This document shows positions 8,575-16,211 of a DNA stretch of 17,369 nucleotides, in pieces. The stretch is from Sulfurimonas sp. (GTDB lineage Bacteria; Campylobacterota; Campylobacteria; Campylobacterales; Sulfurimonadaceae). Position 1 is the first letter of the stretch. The number at the start of each line of letters is the position of its first letter. The stretch covers positions 1 to 17,369 of the forward strand of contig JAMOMX010000061.1 in NCBI GenBank assembly GCA_027066935.1. The letters are read 5' to 3'. Under the pieces are notes generated by a model, which saw nothing but the letters and a program-made list of their open reading frames with translations, was not told where the DNA came from and did no database searches. Position numbers and translations under genes: made by a program.

Positions 8575-10112
8575 TGATGACAATTCAAATTATAATTAAA
8601 AAAGCTATAAAGCGATTAGAGCTAGAGGGTAAACTTTTAACGCCTGATTATTATGCAGAAGCATTTTGCAAAGAAGCTAAAATCGCCAAAATGAATGTTG
8701 AAGATTGCTTTAATATTAAAAAATTAACAACTTCTCTTAATCCAGAATTTAAAAAAGAACTAAATCAGTATTGTATTAAAACTATGTCTGAACTTATCCG
8801 TTTTTTAATATCTCGTTTAAACCGAACAAATCCATCTTTTTGCTCAAGAAATCTTGAATCACAAGTTCTTTTTACAAAGCGTATACTACAAGTTGTGGAG
8901 GTGTTACATAATAAAGAAGCTGCAGATTTAGCAAAACTTAGCTTTAAAATGTTGTGTGAAAACCCAAGCACAGTTATAGTTGATCAATTTAGACAACATT
9001 GGATAAATTTTATAACTAAATATGATGATTCTTTTTTAGAATCAATTGGCTTAATAGATAAAAATAATTTAACAAAATCAATTCAAAACTTAGAGCTTAG
9101 TTCTCTATCTAAAACAGATGATACAAATTTTAATAAAGTAGCATCACTATTGGTTTCATCTTTTGTTCCATCAATCGCTTCAAATATAGATGATAAAATT
9201 ATAGATATCTCTCAAAAGATAAACAATAACCCAAATTTTTTACTAGGTTCAAATATAGAAGAGAAGATTAAAAAGGTTATACGATTAAGAATAGCACTTG
9301 ACAAAAAAAGTGTAAAAGAGATGATAGAATCTTTAGATGGTGTTTTAGATAAATTATCAATTAGACTTATTGAGATGATTGAGAGTTCAGATAATTCAAC
9401 TGTTGAAATTCAAAGAATAAAAAAAGAATTAGAGTTATATAATACTGAAAATGAAAGTAACAAAATAAGCTTTAAACTAACACATAAAAAACTCTATACC
9501 ATAGCTGTTGCTTTAGAAGAAAATACAAAATCCTTAAGTAATGATTTAAAAGATCATAGCGATGAAGTTAGTATATTAAGCAAAAAGATTGCTAAACTTG
9601 AATCTGAATTAAAAAGTGCAAGGGAAGAATCAAAAGAAGATTTTTTAACAAAACTTTATAATAAAAGAGCCTTAGATGAGTTTATGAAAGTTAAAGAAGC
9701 CGAATATGAAAGATATAACCGTAACTATTCAATTGTGATGTTAGATATAGATCATTTTAAATCTGTTAATGACACTTACGGGCATGATGCTGGCGACGCT
9801 GTTCTTGCTGCATTTGCAAAAATATTAAAAAGAGAGGCAAGAAGTGTAGATATAGTTGGTCGTTTTGGCGGTGAAGAGTTTATGGTGATTTTGAGTGAAA
9901 CTGATGTTGATGGTGGAGTTATATTTGCGCAAAAAGTTCGTAAAAAAGTACAAAAAGCGAAATTTATGTATAAGAAAAAGCGCATAGAGATAACACTAAG
10001 TGCTGGAGTTAGTGAGCGCAAAAAAAATTCATCTTTAGATAATGTTATGAAGTCAGCTGATGACAATCTATATAAAGCAAAAAAGAGCGGTCGTAACCAA
10101 GTAGCGAAATAG
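8574..10112 (+). CDS. GGDEF diguanylate cyclase with long coiled-coil N-terminal region
   Basis: Makes cyclic di-GMP from two GTP. The C-terminal GGDEF domain starts at DFLTKLYNKRALDE (about 356) and holds the substrate and metal residues DIDHFKSVNDTYGHDAGD, the active-site GGEEF at 432-436, and an intact inhibitory I-site RSVD at 423-426 (five residues before GGEEF). The enzyme should therefore be active and product-inhibited. Residues 1-240 match no domain I recognise; 245-350 are highly charged and probably coiled coil. No membrane segment is seen, so it is likely cytosolic. It begins at the TAATG overlap with lptE (AAGGAG at 8566-8571; the ATG at 8577 is an equally good start with better spacing) and ends 4 bases before folC. 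It has no partner EAL or HD-GYP gene here. It interrupts the lptE-folC adjacency remembered for H. pylori. Confidence 0.9.
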   Translation: MMTIQIIIKKAIKRLELEGKLLTPDYYAEAFCKEAKIAKMNVEDCFNIKKLTTSLNPEFKKELNQYCIKTMSELIRFLISRLNRTNPSFCSRNLESQVLFTKRILQVVEVLHNKEAADLAKLSFKMLCENPSTVIVDQFRQHWINFITKYDDSFLESIGLIDKNNLTKSIQNLELSSLSKTDDTNFNKVASLLVSSFVPSIASNIDDKIIDISQKINNNPNFLLGSNIEEKIKKVIRLRIALDKKSVKEMIESLDGVLDKLSIRLIEMIESSDNSTVEIQRIKKELELYNTENESNKISFKLTHKKLYTIAVALEENTKSLSNDLKDHSDEVSILSKKIAKLESELKSAREESKEDFLTKLYNKRALDEFMKVKEAEYERYNRNYSIVMLDIDHFKSVNDTYGHDAGDAVLAAFAKILKREARSVDIVGRFGGEEFMVILSETDVDGGVIFAQKVRKKVQKAKFMYKKKRIEITLSAGVSERKKNSSLDNVMKSADDNLYKAKKSGRNQVAK

Positions 10113-10116
10113 ACAA

Positions 10117-11259
10117 TTGAATTTAGATAAATTTTTAGAGAACAAGCCACTCTTTTATGATGAAATTGACTACCAAAGATTTCCTAAAATATTTCATAGT
10201 ATAAAACATCATTTTAAGATACCAAAAATCATTCATTTAGTGGGCACTAATGGTAAAGGTACTACAGGTAGATTTTTAGCTACAGCACTTTTTAACCTTG
10301 GTTATAAAGTTGGACATTATACCTCTCCACATATTATGAAATTTAATGAAAGGGTTTGGTTAAATGGAGTAGATGTAAGTGATGAAACTCTGCAGATTGA
10401 ACATATTAAACTTAGCAATATTTTAGATAAAAACCATTTAGATGAACTGAGTTATTTTGAATACACAACCCTTTTGGCTATGAAAATTTTTGCTGATTAT
10501 GATTATGTTGTTTTAGAAGCTGGACTTGGTGGAGAGTTTGATGCTACAGCCGTGTTTGATAAGGTGTTAACGCTAGTAACTCCAATAGATATCGATCATC
10601 AAGCTTTTTTGGGAGATACCATCAAAGAGATAGCTACTACAAAACTAAATGCTATTCAAAACAATGCAATAATAGCTTCTCAGAAACATTTAGAGGTTTA
10701 TGAGATAACAAACAAAATGTCTAAAAAGTATAATATTAAAAAAATAGAAAATATTTTAGATAAAAATGACTTAAAAAGTATAAAAAATATTTCAAAAAAA
10801 TTAAATTTAGTAAAATATTTAGAAAATAATTTATCTTTAGCTATTTGTGCGTTAAAATTTTTAAATATTGAGTACAAAGAGAGTGATTTTAAAAACTCAA
10901 AACTATTTGGAAGATTAAGTGAAATTAATGAAAATATCTTAATTGATGTTGGACATAACCCACTTGCAGCGACTTCTATACTAAATCAGTTAAAACCAAA
11001 TAAATATATATTGATATACAATAGTTTCAAAGATAAAGATTACAATCAAATTTTAAGTATATTAAAACCAATTATACTAAATGTAGAAATCATAGATATT
11101 GATGGACAAAGAGTTGAATCAATTAATAAACTTCAAAAAGTTTTAAATGACTTAAAGATAAAATATACAAAATTTAAAGAGGTTAAGCCAAATAAAAAAT
11201 ATTTGGTTTTTGGATCATTTAGCGTAGTTGAGCAGTTTATGAAAGAGTACAATGGATAA
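10117..11259 (+). CDS. folC: Folylpolyglutamate/dihydrofolate synthase
   Basis: Mur-ligase family enzyme adding glutamate to dihydropteroate and folates in the cytoplasm. The ATP-binding loop GTNGKGTT is at 43-50, followed by the family's YTSPH segment, the DHxxxLGDT-type motif (IDHQAFLGDTIKEIA) and, in the C-terminal domain, GRLSE and DVGHNP. Length, 380 residues, is slightly short compared with E. coli (about 420) but normal for Campylobacterota. The start is TTG at 10117, with no obvious ribosome site; the following residues (LDKFLENKPLFYDEID) resemble the known H. pylori N-terminus, so no shorter start is likely. Translation may be coupled to the cyclase gene ending 4 bases upstream. Its end overlaps the peptidase gene by 8 bases. 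Confidence 0.93.
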   Translation: MNLDKFLENKPLFYDEIDYQRFPKIFHSIKHHFKIPKIIHLVGTNGKGTTGRFLATALFNLGYKVGHYTSPHIMKFNERVWLNGVDVSDETLQIEHIKLSNILDKNHLDELSYFEYTTLLAMKIFADYDYVVLEAGLGGEFDATAVFDKVLTLVTPIDIDHQAFLGDTIKEIATTKLNAIQNNAIIASQKHLEVYEITNKMSKKYNIKKIENILDKNDLKSIKNISKKLNLVKYLENNLSLAICALKFLNIEYKESDFKNSKLFGRLSEINENILIDVGHNPLAATSILNQLKPNKYILIYNSFKDKDYNQILSILKPIILNVEIIDIDGQRVESINKLQKVLNDLKIKYTKFKEVKPNKKYLVFGSFSVVEQFMKEYNG

Positions 11260-12208
11260 TCATTTTACAATTACAATTAATGATGACAATGGTGTAAGAC
11301 AATTTAATCTGCACCAAGCTGTTAAAAAAGCTATATGGTATATCTTTGGTTTTATTGTATTTATAGCCTTTTTTGCAGTAACTACAATATTGTATCTAAA
11401 CTATACAGTTGATAAAATAGAAGATAAGCGTTTAAATATACAAGAAGCTTATCAAAATCAAAAACTTAAAAATGCAAATCTAAATGCAACTATGAAAGAG
11501 ACTCAAGTAGCCCTTTTTTTAAAGAAAAAAGAGTTAAATGAAATATCAGATTCACTCTCAGAAATAGAGACACTAATTGGTTTAAGATCAGATAATAATA
11601 CAACCCTGCAAGAGAGAGTTACACAAACAAAAATAAACTCAGAACATATAGCTGCACTTTTGCAATTTATTCCAAATGGTTCACCTGTTGAGTTTAAAGG
11701 GGTTACTAGCAAATTTGGTTATAGAATCCACCCAACTCTAAAAACAAAAGAGTTTCATCGTGGTTTAGATTTGCGTGCTCGAATGAACACTCCTGTATAT
11801 GCTTCAGCAGATGGAATTATTGAATATGTTGGATTTCATAAAAAAAGTGGTTATGGAAAATTAGTAATGATAGAGCATAACTATGGATTTAAATCATATT
11901 ACGGTCATTTAAACAAAATAGTAGTAAAATACGGCAAGTTTGTAAAAAAAGGGTCACTTATAGCTTATTCTGGTAATTCTGGAGTTAGCAGTGGTCCACA
12001 TCTACATTATGAACTTAGATTTTTATATAAAGCTGTAAATCCGTTTCATTTTGTAAAATGGAATGTTAAAAACTATAAAGATATATTTGAAAAGGAAAAG
12101 AAAATACCATGGCAATCTTTAATAACAGCAACAACTCACATCAAGATACTAAGCCCGACACAAACACTACCATCATCACAGCTGGTTCTCTCCTCAAAGG
12201 GGAGATGA
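11252..12208 (+). CDS. Membrane-anchored M23 (LytM) peptidoglycan peptidase, Csd1/Pgp3-like
   Basis: Predicted zinc endopeptidase cutting peptide cross-links of peptidoglycan. Of 318 residues, about 28-50 form one membrane helix, 51-115 are charged and probably coiled coil, and about 145-265 form the LytM domain. Zinc and catalytic residues are all present: HxxxD at His169-Asp173, His219 in YYGHL, and HLH at 250-252. The enzyme should be active in the periplasm. Placement directly before a bactofilin and mfd, and an overlap with the bactofilin gene, match csd1 of H. pylori, whose product sets helical cell shape; the Campylobacter counterpart is Pgp3. H. pylori has a second homologue (csd2) between folC and csd1; here there is only one. 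The last 33 residues are encoded by DNA that also encodes the bactofilin start and look like non-conserved, serine/threonine-rich tail. Confidence 0.9.
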   Translation: MDNHFTITINDDNGVRQFNLHQAVKKAIWYIFGFIVFIAFFAVTTILYLNYTVDKIEDKRLNIQEAYQNQKLKNANLNATMKETQVALFLKKKELNEISDSLSEIETLIGLRSDNNTTLQERVTQTKINSEHIAALLQFIPNGSPVEFKGVTSKFGYRIHPTLKTKEFHRGLDLRARMNTPVYASADGIIEYVGFHKKSGYGKLVMIEHNYGFKSYYGHLNKIVVKYGKFVKKGSLIAYSGNSGVSSGPHLHYELRFLYKAVNPFHFVKWNVKNYKDIFEKEKKIPWQSLITATTHIKILSPTQTLPSSQLVLSSKGR

Positions 12209-12519
12209 ATCTATCTTGTAGTTTATATGTAGATGGTGAATTTGAAGGGGTTATTAACTCTCAAAAAGATGTAAATATTGGCAAAAATGGTCATGTAAAT
12301 GGTGATATTCATACAAAAAAACTAATAGTTCAAGGTTTTGTTGATGGTTCACTTCATGCAGATCGTGTTGAAATAAAAGCAAACGGTCGTGTTAAAGGTA
12401 CAATAGAAGCAGCAGAGCTTATTATAGAAGCAAAAGGAATATTTGAGGGCAACTCAATTGTAAAAGGTGCCTCTCCCACTCCAAAATCGATAGCTACTTC
12501 AAAAGAAAAAAAGGTGTAA
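12109..12519 (+). CDS. ccmA: Bactofilin (CcmA-type cell-shape scaffold)
   Basis: Small cytoskeletal beta-helix protein that polymerises without nucleotide and positions cell-wall enzymes. The 136-residue product has a short disordered N-terminus (MAIFNNSNNSH, similar to remembered H. pylori CcmA), then a bactofilin core from about residue 21 to 118 with regularly spaced glycines and hydrophobics (GSLLKGEM, VDGEFEGVI, GHVNGDI, VDGSLHA, GRVKGTI), and a short polar tail. The start lies 100 bases inside the peptidase gene in another frame. The ribosome site (AAAGGA, 12091-12096) is 12 bases away, rather far. An internal ATG at 12205 directly after AAAGGGGAG would remove the first core strand, so it is a less likely full-length start but could yield a shorter form. 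The symbol follows H. pylori usage and is unrelated to the CcmA heme-export ATPase. Confidence 0.93.
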   Translation: MAIFNNSNNSHQDTKPDTNTTIITAGSLLKGEMNLSCSLYVDGEFEGVINSQKDVNIGKNGHVNGDIHTKKLIVQGFVDGSLHADRVEIKANGRVKGTIEAAELIIEAKGIFEGNSIVKGASPTPKSIATSKEKKV

Positions 12520-15510
12520 ATGTCTCAAAATATTTTATTTCAATATTTAGATAGTGATACAAATCAAAACTTAGATATTTTGATTTGTGAAGACTCTGTA
12601 GAAGCCCAAGCTTTAGAGAGTGTAGCTAAGTTTTTTAAAAAAGATGTAATAATTTTTCCAGATTTTCGTCCAAGTTTTGGTGATGATTTGCGTGTATATA
12701 AAGAGGAGAGCCATACCCTTTTTACAAAACTTAGAACCTACTATAATGCAAAACAAAAACCACTTGTAATCTCTCCTCTAAAAACATTACTCTTTAACCT
12801 TCCAAATAAAGATATGTTAAGTTCCACTACTATAGAGTTTGGTGGAACAATAAACCTTAAAGAGTTTAAGCAACAGATGCTTTTTTGGGGTTATAGTTTT
12901 GTTGATATGGTGCAAGTAAAAGGTGAGATTTCTCATCGTGGAGATATTATAGATATCTATGTACCATCTTCAAAGATGCCGATACGAATCTCATTATTTG
13001 ATGATGAGATTGAACAGATTAAATATTTTGAGTTAGAATCTCAACGAACTCAATCACTAGAACTTGATAGCTATGAGATAACAAGTGCATTTTACTCTTT
13101 AGATGAAGAATTATATGACTCTTTAATGAAAAAAATTGAGTTAAGTGAATTTGATTCTTTGGTAAAAGATATAGCTTCTCTTGGTTTATGGTACTTAGGG
13201 GATAATGCAACTAACTTTTTAGAAAATAAAAATGTAAAACTTGTTCGTGAACTTGATGGTGTTTTAGTTGATGCTTATGCACTAAATAATCCAACCATCA
13301 ATAGGGATAAATTTGATTTAGAGATACTTCCATCAAATGGTGATTATAAAGAGTTAATAGTAGCAGATGTAGCTTCACTGTTAAAAGTTCACAAAAATAA
13401 GAACATAACTATCATTGCACACAATGAAGCTGTTATGAAACAAGTTGGTTTGTTTGAGCTTAAAAATATAACTGAAATTTATGCGCCATATATTTTAAAT
13501 ATATTAACTCCAACTCAGATGGTTATATCTCTAAATAAGCCAGATAAGTTAAGACGAAGGCGAAAAAGTGCCATCCTTTTAGATGATTTGAAAAAAGGTG
13601 ATTATGTAGTCCATGAAGATTATGGTGTTGGAATCTTTGAATCAATTGAGCAAACAGAGATTTTAGGTGGGGTAAAAGATTTTATAGTTATTAAATATAT
13701 TGGTGATGATAAAGTTTTACTTCCAGTTGAGAATTTAGATTATATTGACCGTTACATCGCTAGTGGTGGCTCAACTCCTGTTCTTGATAGACTTGGAAAA
13801 GGTAGCTTTGGTAAACTAAAAGACAAAGTTAAAAAACGACTTTTAGAGATAGCTGGGCAAATTGTAAATACAGCTGCTACTAGGGCTCTTATAAAAGCAC
13901 CAAAAATTAATATATCTAAAAAAGATTTATCAGAATTTCAAAAACTCTCTGGTTTTGATTACACAACGGATCAAACTACATCAGTAGATGAGATTATAAC
14001 TCAAATGAGTTCAGCAAATATTATGGATAGATTACTTAGTGGTGATGTTGGTTTTGGTAAAACTGAAGTTGCGATGAATACAATTTTTGCAGCATATAAA
14101 TCAGGTTTTCAATCAGCTTTTATAGTCCCAACAACACTTCTTTCAGCTCAACATTATCGCTCACTCGATGAGAGATTTAAAAATTTAGGTTTAAGATATG
14201 CAAAATTAGATAGATTTGTAAGCACTAAAGATAAAAATAGTGTTATTAAAGCATTGGCTGATGGTACATTAGATTGTGTAGTTGGAACTCATGCTTTATT
14301 TGGATTAGAGTTTAAAAGGTTGGGTGTAGTTATAATAGATGAAGAGCATAAATTTGGTGTAAAACAAAAAGAGAAGATAAAAGAACTTTATCATAATGTT
14401 CACTTACTCTCAATGAGTGCTACACCAATTCCACGCTCATTAAATCAAGCGATGAGTTCTATTAAAACTATGAGTCAGTTGCTGATTCCACCAAGTGAAA
14501 GACAAGGGGTTAGAACATTTGTAAAAGAGTATAATGAAAAGCTTGTAAAAGAGGTAATTTTAAGAGAACTTCGTCGTGGTGGACAGGTTTTTTATGTTCA
14601 TAATTCAATAGATCATATGCCAATAAAATTAGGTGAATTAAAAGCAATACTTCCAGAGTTAAGAGTTGTTATGCTTCACTCTAAAATTTCAGCACTCCAG
14701 ACAGAAAAAGAGTTGCTTAAATTTGAAGCGGGTGAATATGATTTGATGCTTGCAACAAGCATTATAGAGAGTGGTATTCATATGCCTCGTGTAAATACTA
14801 TTATAGTTGATGGTGCTGATAGATTTGGTATAGCAGACTTGCATCAACTTCGTGGTCGTGTAGGGCGTGGGCATCATGAGGGTTTTGCTTATTTTATAGT
14901 TAAGTCAAAAGAAACCTTAACTGATGAAGCTAAAAAAAGGTTGTTGGTTCTTGAATCAAACTCATTTTTAGGGAGTGGTTCAGTTTTAGCTTATCATGAT
15001 TTAGAGATTCGTGGTGGTGGTAACCTTGTTGGTGACGCTCAAAGTGGACATATAAAAAATATTGGTTATTCTTTGTATCTTAGAATGTTGGAAGATGCCA
15101 TAAAAGAGTTAAGCAACACAAAAGAGAGCAAAAGGGCAAAGGTTGATATAAAACTAACTATTAGTGCCTATCTTTCAGATGAAGTTATAAGTGAAGATAG
15201 GTTGAGGTTAGATCTATATAGACGACTCTCAACATGTGAAAAATCACTTGATATATATGAGATTCAAGAAGAGGTTATAGATAGATTTGGTGATTTAGAT
15301 GAGCCAACAAATAACTTTTTTGAGTTGATGGTTATTAAATTACTTTCATTAGATAAAAAGATAAAAAATGTATCTAATTATGGACAAAATATAACTATTA
15401 CTTACCAAAATGATTCAAAAGAGAGTATTAAATCAGACTCTAAAGATGATGATGACATCATTAAAGCTGTGTTGTTTTATTTGAGAAACAATAAACCTAA
15501 GGTGTTGTGA
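12520..15510 (+). CDS. mfd: Transcription-repair coupling factor Mfd
   Basis: ATP-driven translocase that removes RNA polymerase stalled at DNA damage and recruits UvrA. The 996-residue protein shows the UvrB-like N-terminal part with the HRGDIIDIYVPS segment (about 138-150), the CarD-like polymerase-interaction domain (about 354-420, KKGDYVVHEDYGVG), then the RecG-like translocase: Walker A GDVGFGKT at 508-515, DEEH at 607-610, SATPIPR at 633-639 and motif VI QLRGRVGR at 776-783. A C-terminal domain follows. All motifs are intact. It is shorter than E. coli Mfd (1148) but close to the H. pylori form (about 1000). The ATG follows the bactofilin stop directly, with AAGGTG 5 bases upstream, so it is translated from the same message. 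It is the last gene of the housekeeping run. Confidence 0.97.
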   Translation: MSQNILFQYLDSDTNQNLDILICEDSVEAQALESVAKFFKKDVIIFPDFRPSFGDDLRVYKEESHTLFTKLRTYYNAKQKPLVISPLKTLLFNLPNKDMLSSTTIEFGGTINLKEFKQQMLFWGYSFVDMVQVKGEISHRGDIIDIYVPSSKMPIRISLFDDEIEQIKYFELESQRTQSLELDSYEITSAFYSLDEELYDSLMKKIELSEFDSLVKDIASLGLWYLGDNATNFLENKNVKLVRELDGVLVDAYALNNPTINRDKFDLEILPSNGDYKELIVADVASLLKVHKNKNITIIAHNEAVMKQVGLFELKNITEIYAPYILNILTPTQMVISLNKPDKLRRRRKSAILLDDLKKGDYVVHEDYGVGIFESIEQTEILGGVKDFIVIKYIGDDKVLLPVENLDYIDRYIASGGSTPVLDRLGKGSFGKLKDKVKKRLLEIAGQIVNTAATRALIKAPKINISKKDLSEFQKLSGFDYTTDQTTSVDEIITQMSSANIMDRLLSGDVGFGKTEVAMNTIFAAYKSGFQSAFIVPTTLLSAQHYRSLDERFKNLGLRYAKLDRFVSTKDKNSVIKALADGTLDCVVGTHALFGLEFKRLGVVIIDEEHKFGVKQKEKIKELYHNVHLLSMSATPIPRSLNQAMSSIKTMSQLLIPPSERQGVRTFVKEYNEKLVKEVILRELRRGGQVFYVHNSIDHMPIKLGELKAILPELRVVMLHSKISALQTEKELLKFEAGEYDLMLATSIIESGIHMPRVNTIIVDGADRFGIADLHQLRGRVGRGHHEGFAYFIVKSKETLTDEAKKRLLVLESNSFLGSGSVLAYHDLEIRGGGNLVGDAQSGHIKNIGYSLYLRMLEDAIKELSNTKESKRAKVDIKLTISAYLSDEVISEDRLRLDLYRRLSTCEKSLDIYEIQEEVIDRFGDLDEPTNNFFELMVIKLLSLDKKIKNVSNYGQNITITYQNDSKESIKSDSKDDDDIIKAVLFYLRNNKPKVL

Positions 15511-15603
15511 GCATAACCATTAATTTGTATTATAATTTTATTTTTTAAAAGTGGATATTCAACACCTCGTAATGTGCATCTTTAATCCTTTAAGTAACAT
15601 TGT

Positions 15604-15637
15604 GTGTGTTATGTAGAGTATTTTCAAATTAACACAC
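15604..15637. repeat. First GTGTGTTA / TAACACAC dyad downstream of mfd
   Basis: GTGTGTTA (15604-15611) and its exact complement TAACACAC (15630-15637) face each other across 18 bases. The same octamer occurs twice more at 15725-15749. The rest of 15511-15875 holds no gene that I can see; a T-rich tract at 15537-15546 follows mfd. Confidence 0.6.
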
Positions 15638-15678
15638 GCTGAATCTTTAAGAATAATAAGCTTTTTTCCCAGAAAACT

Positions 15679-15709
15679 TTATAAATATGTCATTTTGTCA
15701 TATTTATAA
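15679..15709. repeat. 11-bp perfect AT-rich dyad (TTATAAATATG-N9-CATATTTATAA)
   Basis: The two arms (15679-15689 and 15699-15709) are perfect complements with a 9-base spacer. It lies between the two GTGTGTTA dyads. The form and size suit a dimeric regulator's operator; the weak AT stem makes a terminator unlikely and no T run follows. Confidence 0.55.
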
Positions 15710-15724
15710 CAAATTCCTGATATT

Positions 15725-15749
15725 TAACACACATTATCAGTGTGTGTTA
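15725..15749 (+). terminator. TAACACACA / TGTGTGTTA hairpin followed by TTTTT
   Basis: A perfect 9-bp stem with a 7-base loop (TTATCAG), followed by TTTTTG on the plus strand. It looks like a weak intrinsic terminator for read-through from mfd, 215 bases after its stop. The same octamers could instead be operator half-sites, or pair with the earlier dyad (15604-15637) to give an alternative fold without this terminator. Confidence 0.45.
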
Positions 15750-15836
15750 TTTTTGATATTTAAGGTTACTCTGTATATAATGTATTTGAATAAAGAGTTG
15801 TACAATTACCCTCTTTTTATAATGTTAAACTAAATC

Positions 15837-15845
15837 TGCTATAAT
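15837..15845 (+). promoter_or_regulatory. Extended -10 promoter for the three-gene cassette
   Basis: TGCTATAAT is a full extended -10 element, 31 bases before the ATG at 15876, predicting a leader of about 24 bases. Two more TATAAT boxes occur upstream (15776-15781 and 15818-15823), so there may be several starts. No clear -35 is seen. Confidence 0.5.
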
Positions 15846-15875
15846 GCGATAATAAATAAATTAGGATTTAAAAGA

Positions 15876-16211
15876 ATGGCAAAAAAAATAAAATTTCATT
15901 ATGTATACGATAATAGTTATAGTCCTGATCATATATCAGGTATCAATTCTTCTGTATCGCCAGAAGATGATTTAGAATTAAATTTTTTTATGGAACGAAA
16001 TGCTTTACCTAAATCTGAAACTTATACATTAGAGCAAGATGGTCAACTGTCTGATTCTCCTGTTAAAACAGTACCAGAAGATCATGATACACAAATAAAT
16101 ATTGTTAGACATATTAAGAATGGAATTATATTAGATGTAGAAGGGGTTAAACTTCTCAAGGAACTTCTTGATAATTACCTTAAAATGGTTGAAAAGAATA
16201 ATGCAAATTAA
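15876..16211 (+). CDS. Hypothetical acidic protein, first gene of accessory cassette
   Basis: I cannot assign a function. The 111-residue protein is acidic in the middle, has no signal or membrane segment, and is likely cytosolic. Its layout (a start with KIKFHYVYDNSYSPDHISG, then LELNFFMERNALPKSETYTL, a variable acidic stretch, then NIVRHIKNGIILDVEGVKLLKELLDNYLKMVEK) resembles small two-part alpha/beta proteins such as DUF3467, where a strand-rich first half precedes a helix of the type 'hxxhLLxxLxxNhxxhE'; this is only an impression. The ATG has a good ribosome site (TAGGA at 15862-15866, 9 bases away) and a promoter just upstream. Its end overlaps the next gene by 11 bases, indicating co-translation. 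Confidence 0.75.
   Translation: MAKKIKFHYVYDNSYSPDHISGINSSVSPEDDLELNFFMERNALPKSETYTLEQDGQLSDSPVKTVPEDHDTQINIVRHIKNGIILDVEGVKLLKELLDNYLKMVEKNNAN

Noticed and set aside
9776..10150. 124-codon minus-strand frame over the end of the diguanylate cyclase gene
   Set aside because: It is antisense to the conserved GGDEF domain and crosses into folC; its sequence is an artefact of that coding.
15604..15749. CRISPR-like repeats
   Set aside because: The repeated unit is only 8-9 bases, alternates in orientation, and has no regular spacers or cas genes.
16168..16200. Earlier ATG for the second cassette gene
   Set aside because: It lies 44 bases inside the preceding gene; the ATG at 16201 gives the short overlap typical of coupled genes. 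Not excluded, only less likely.
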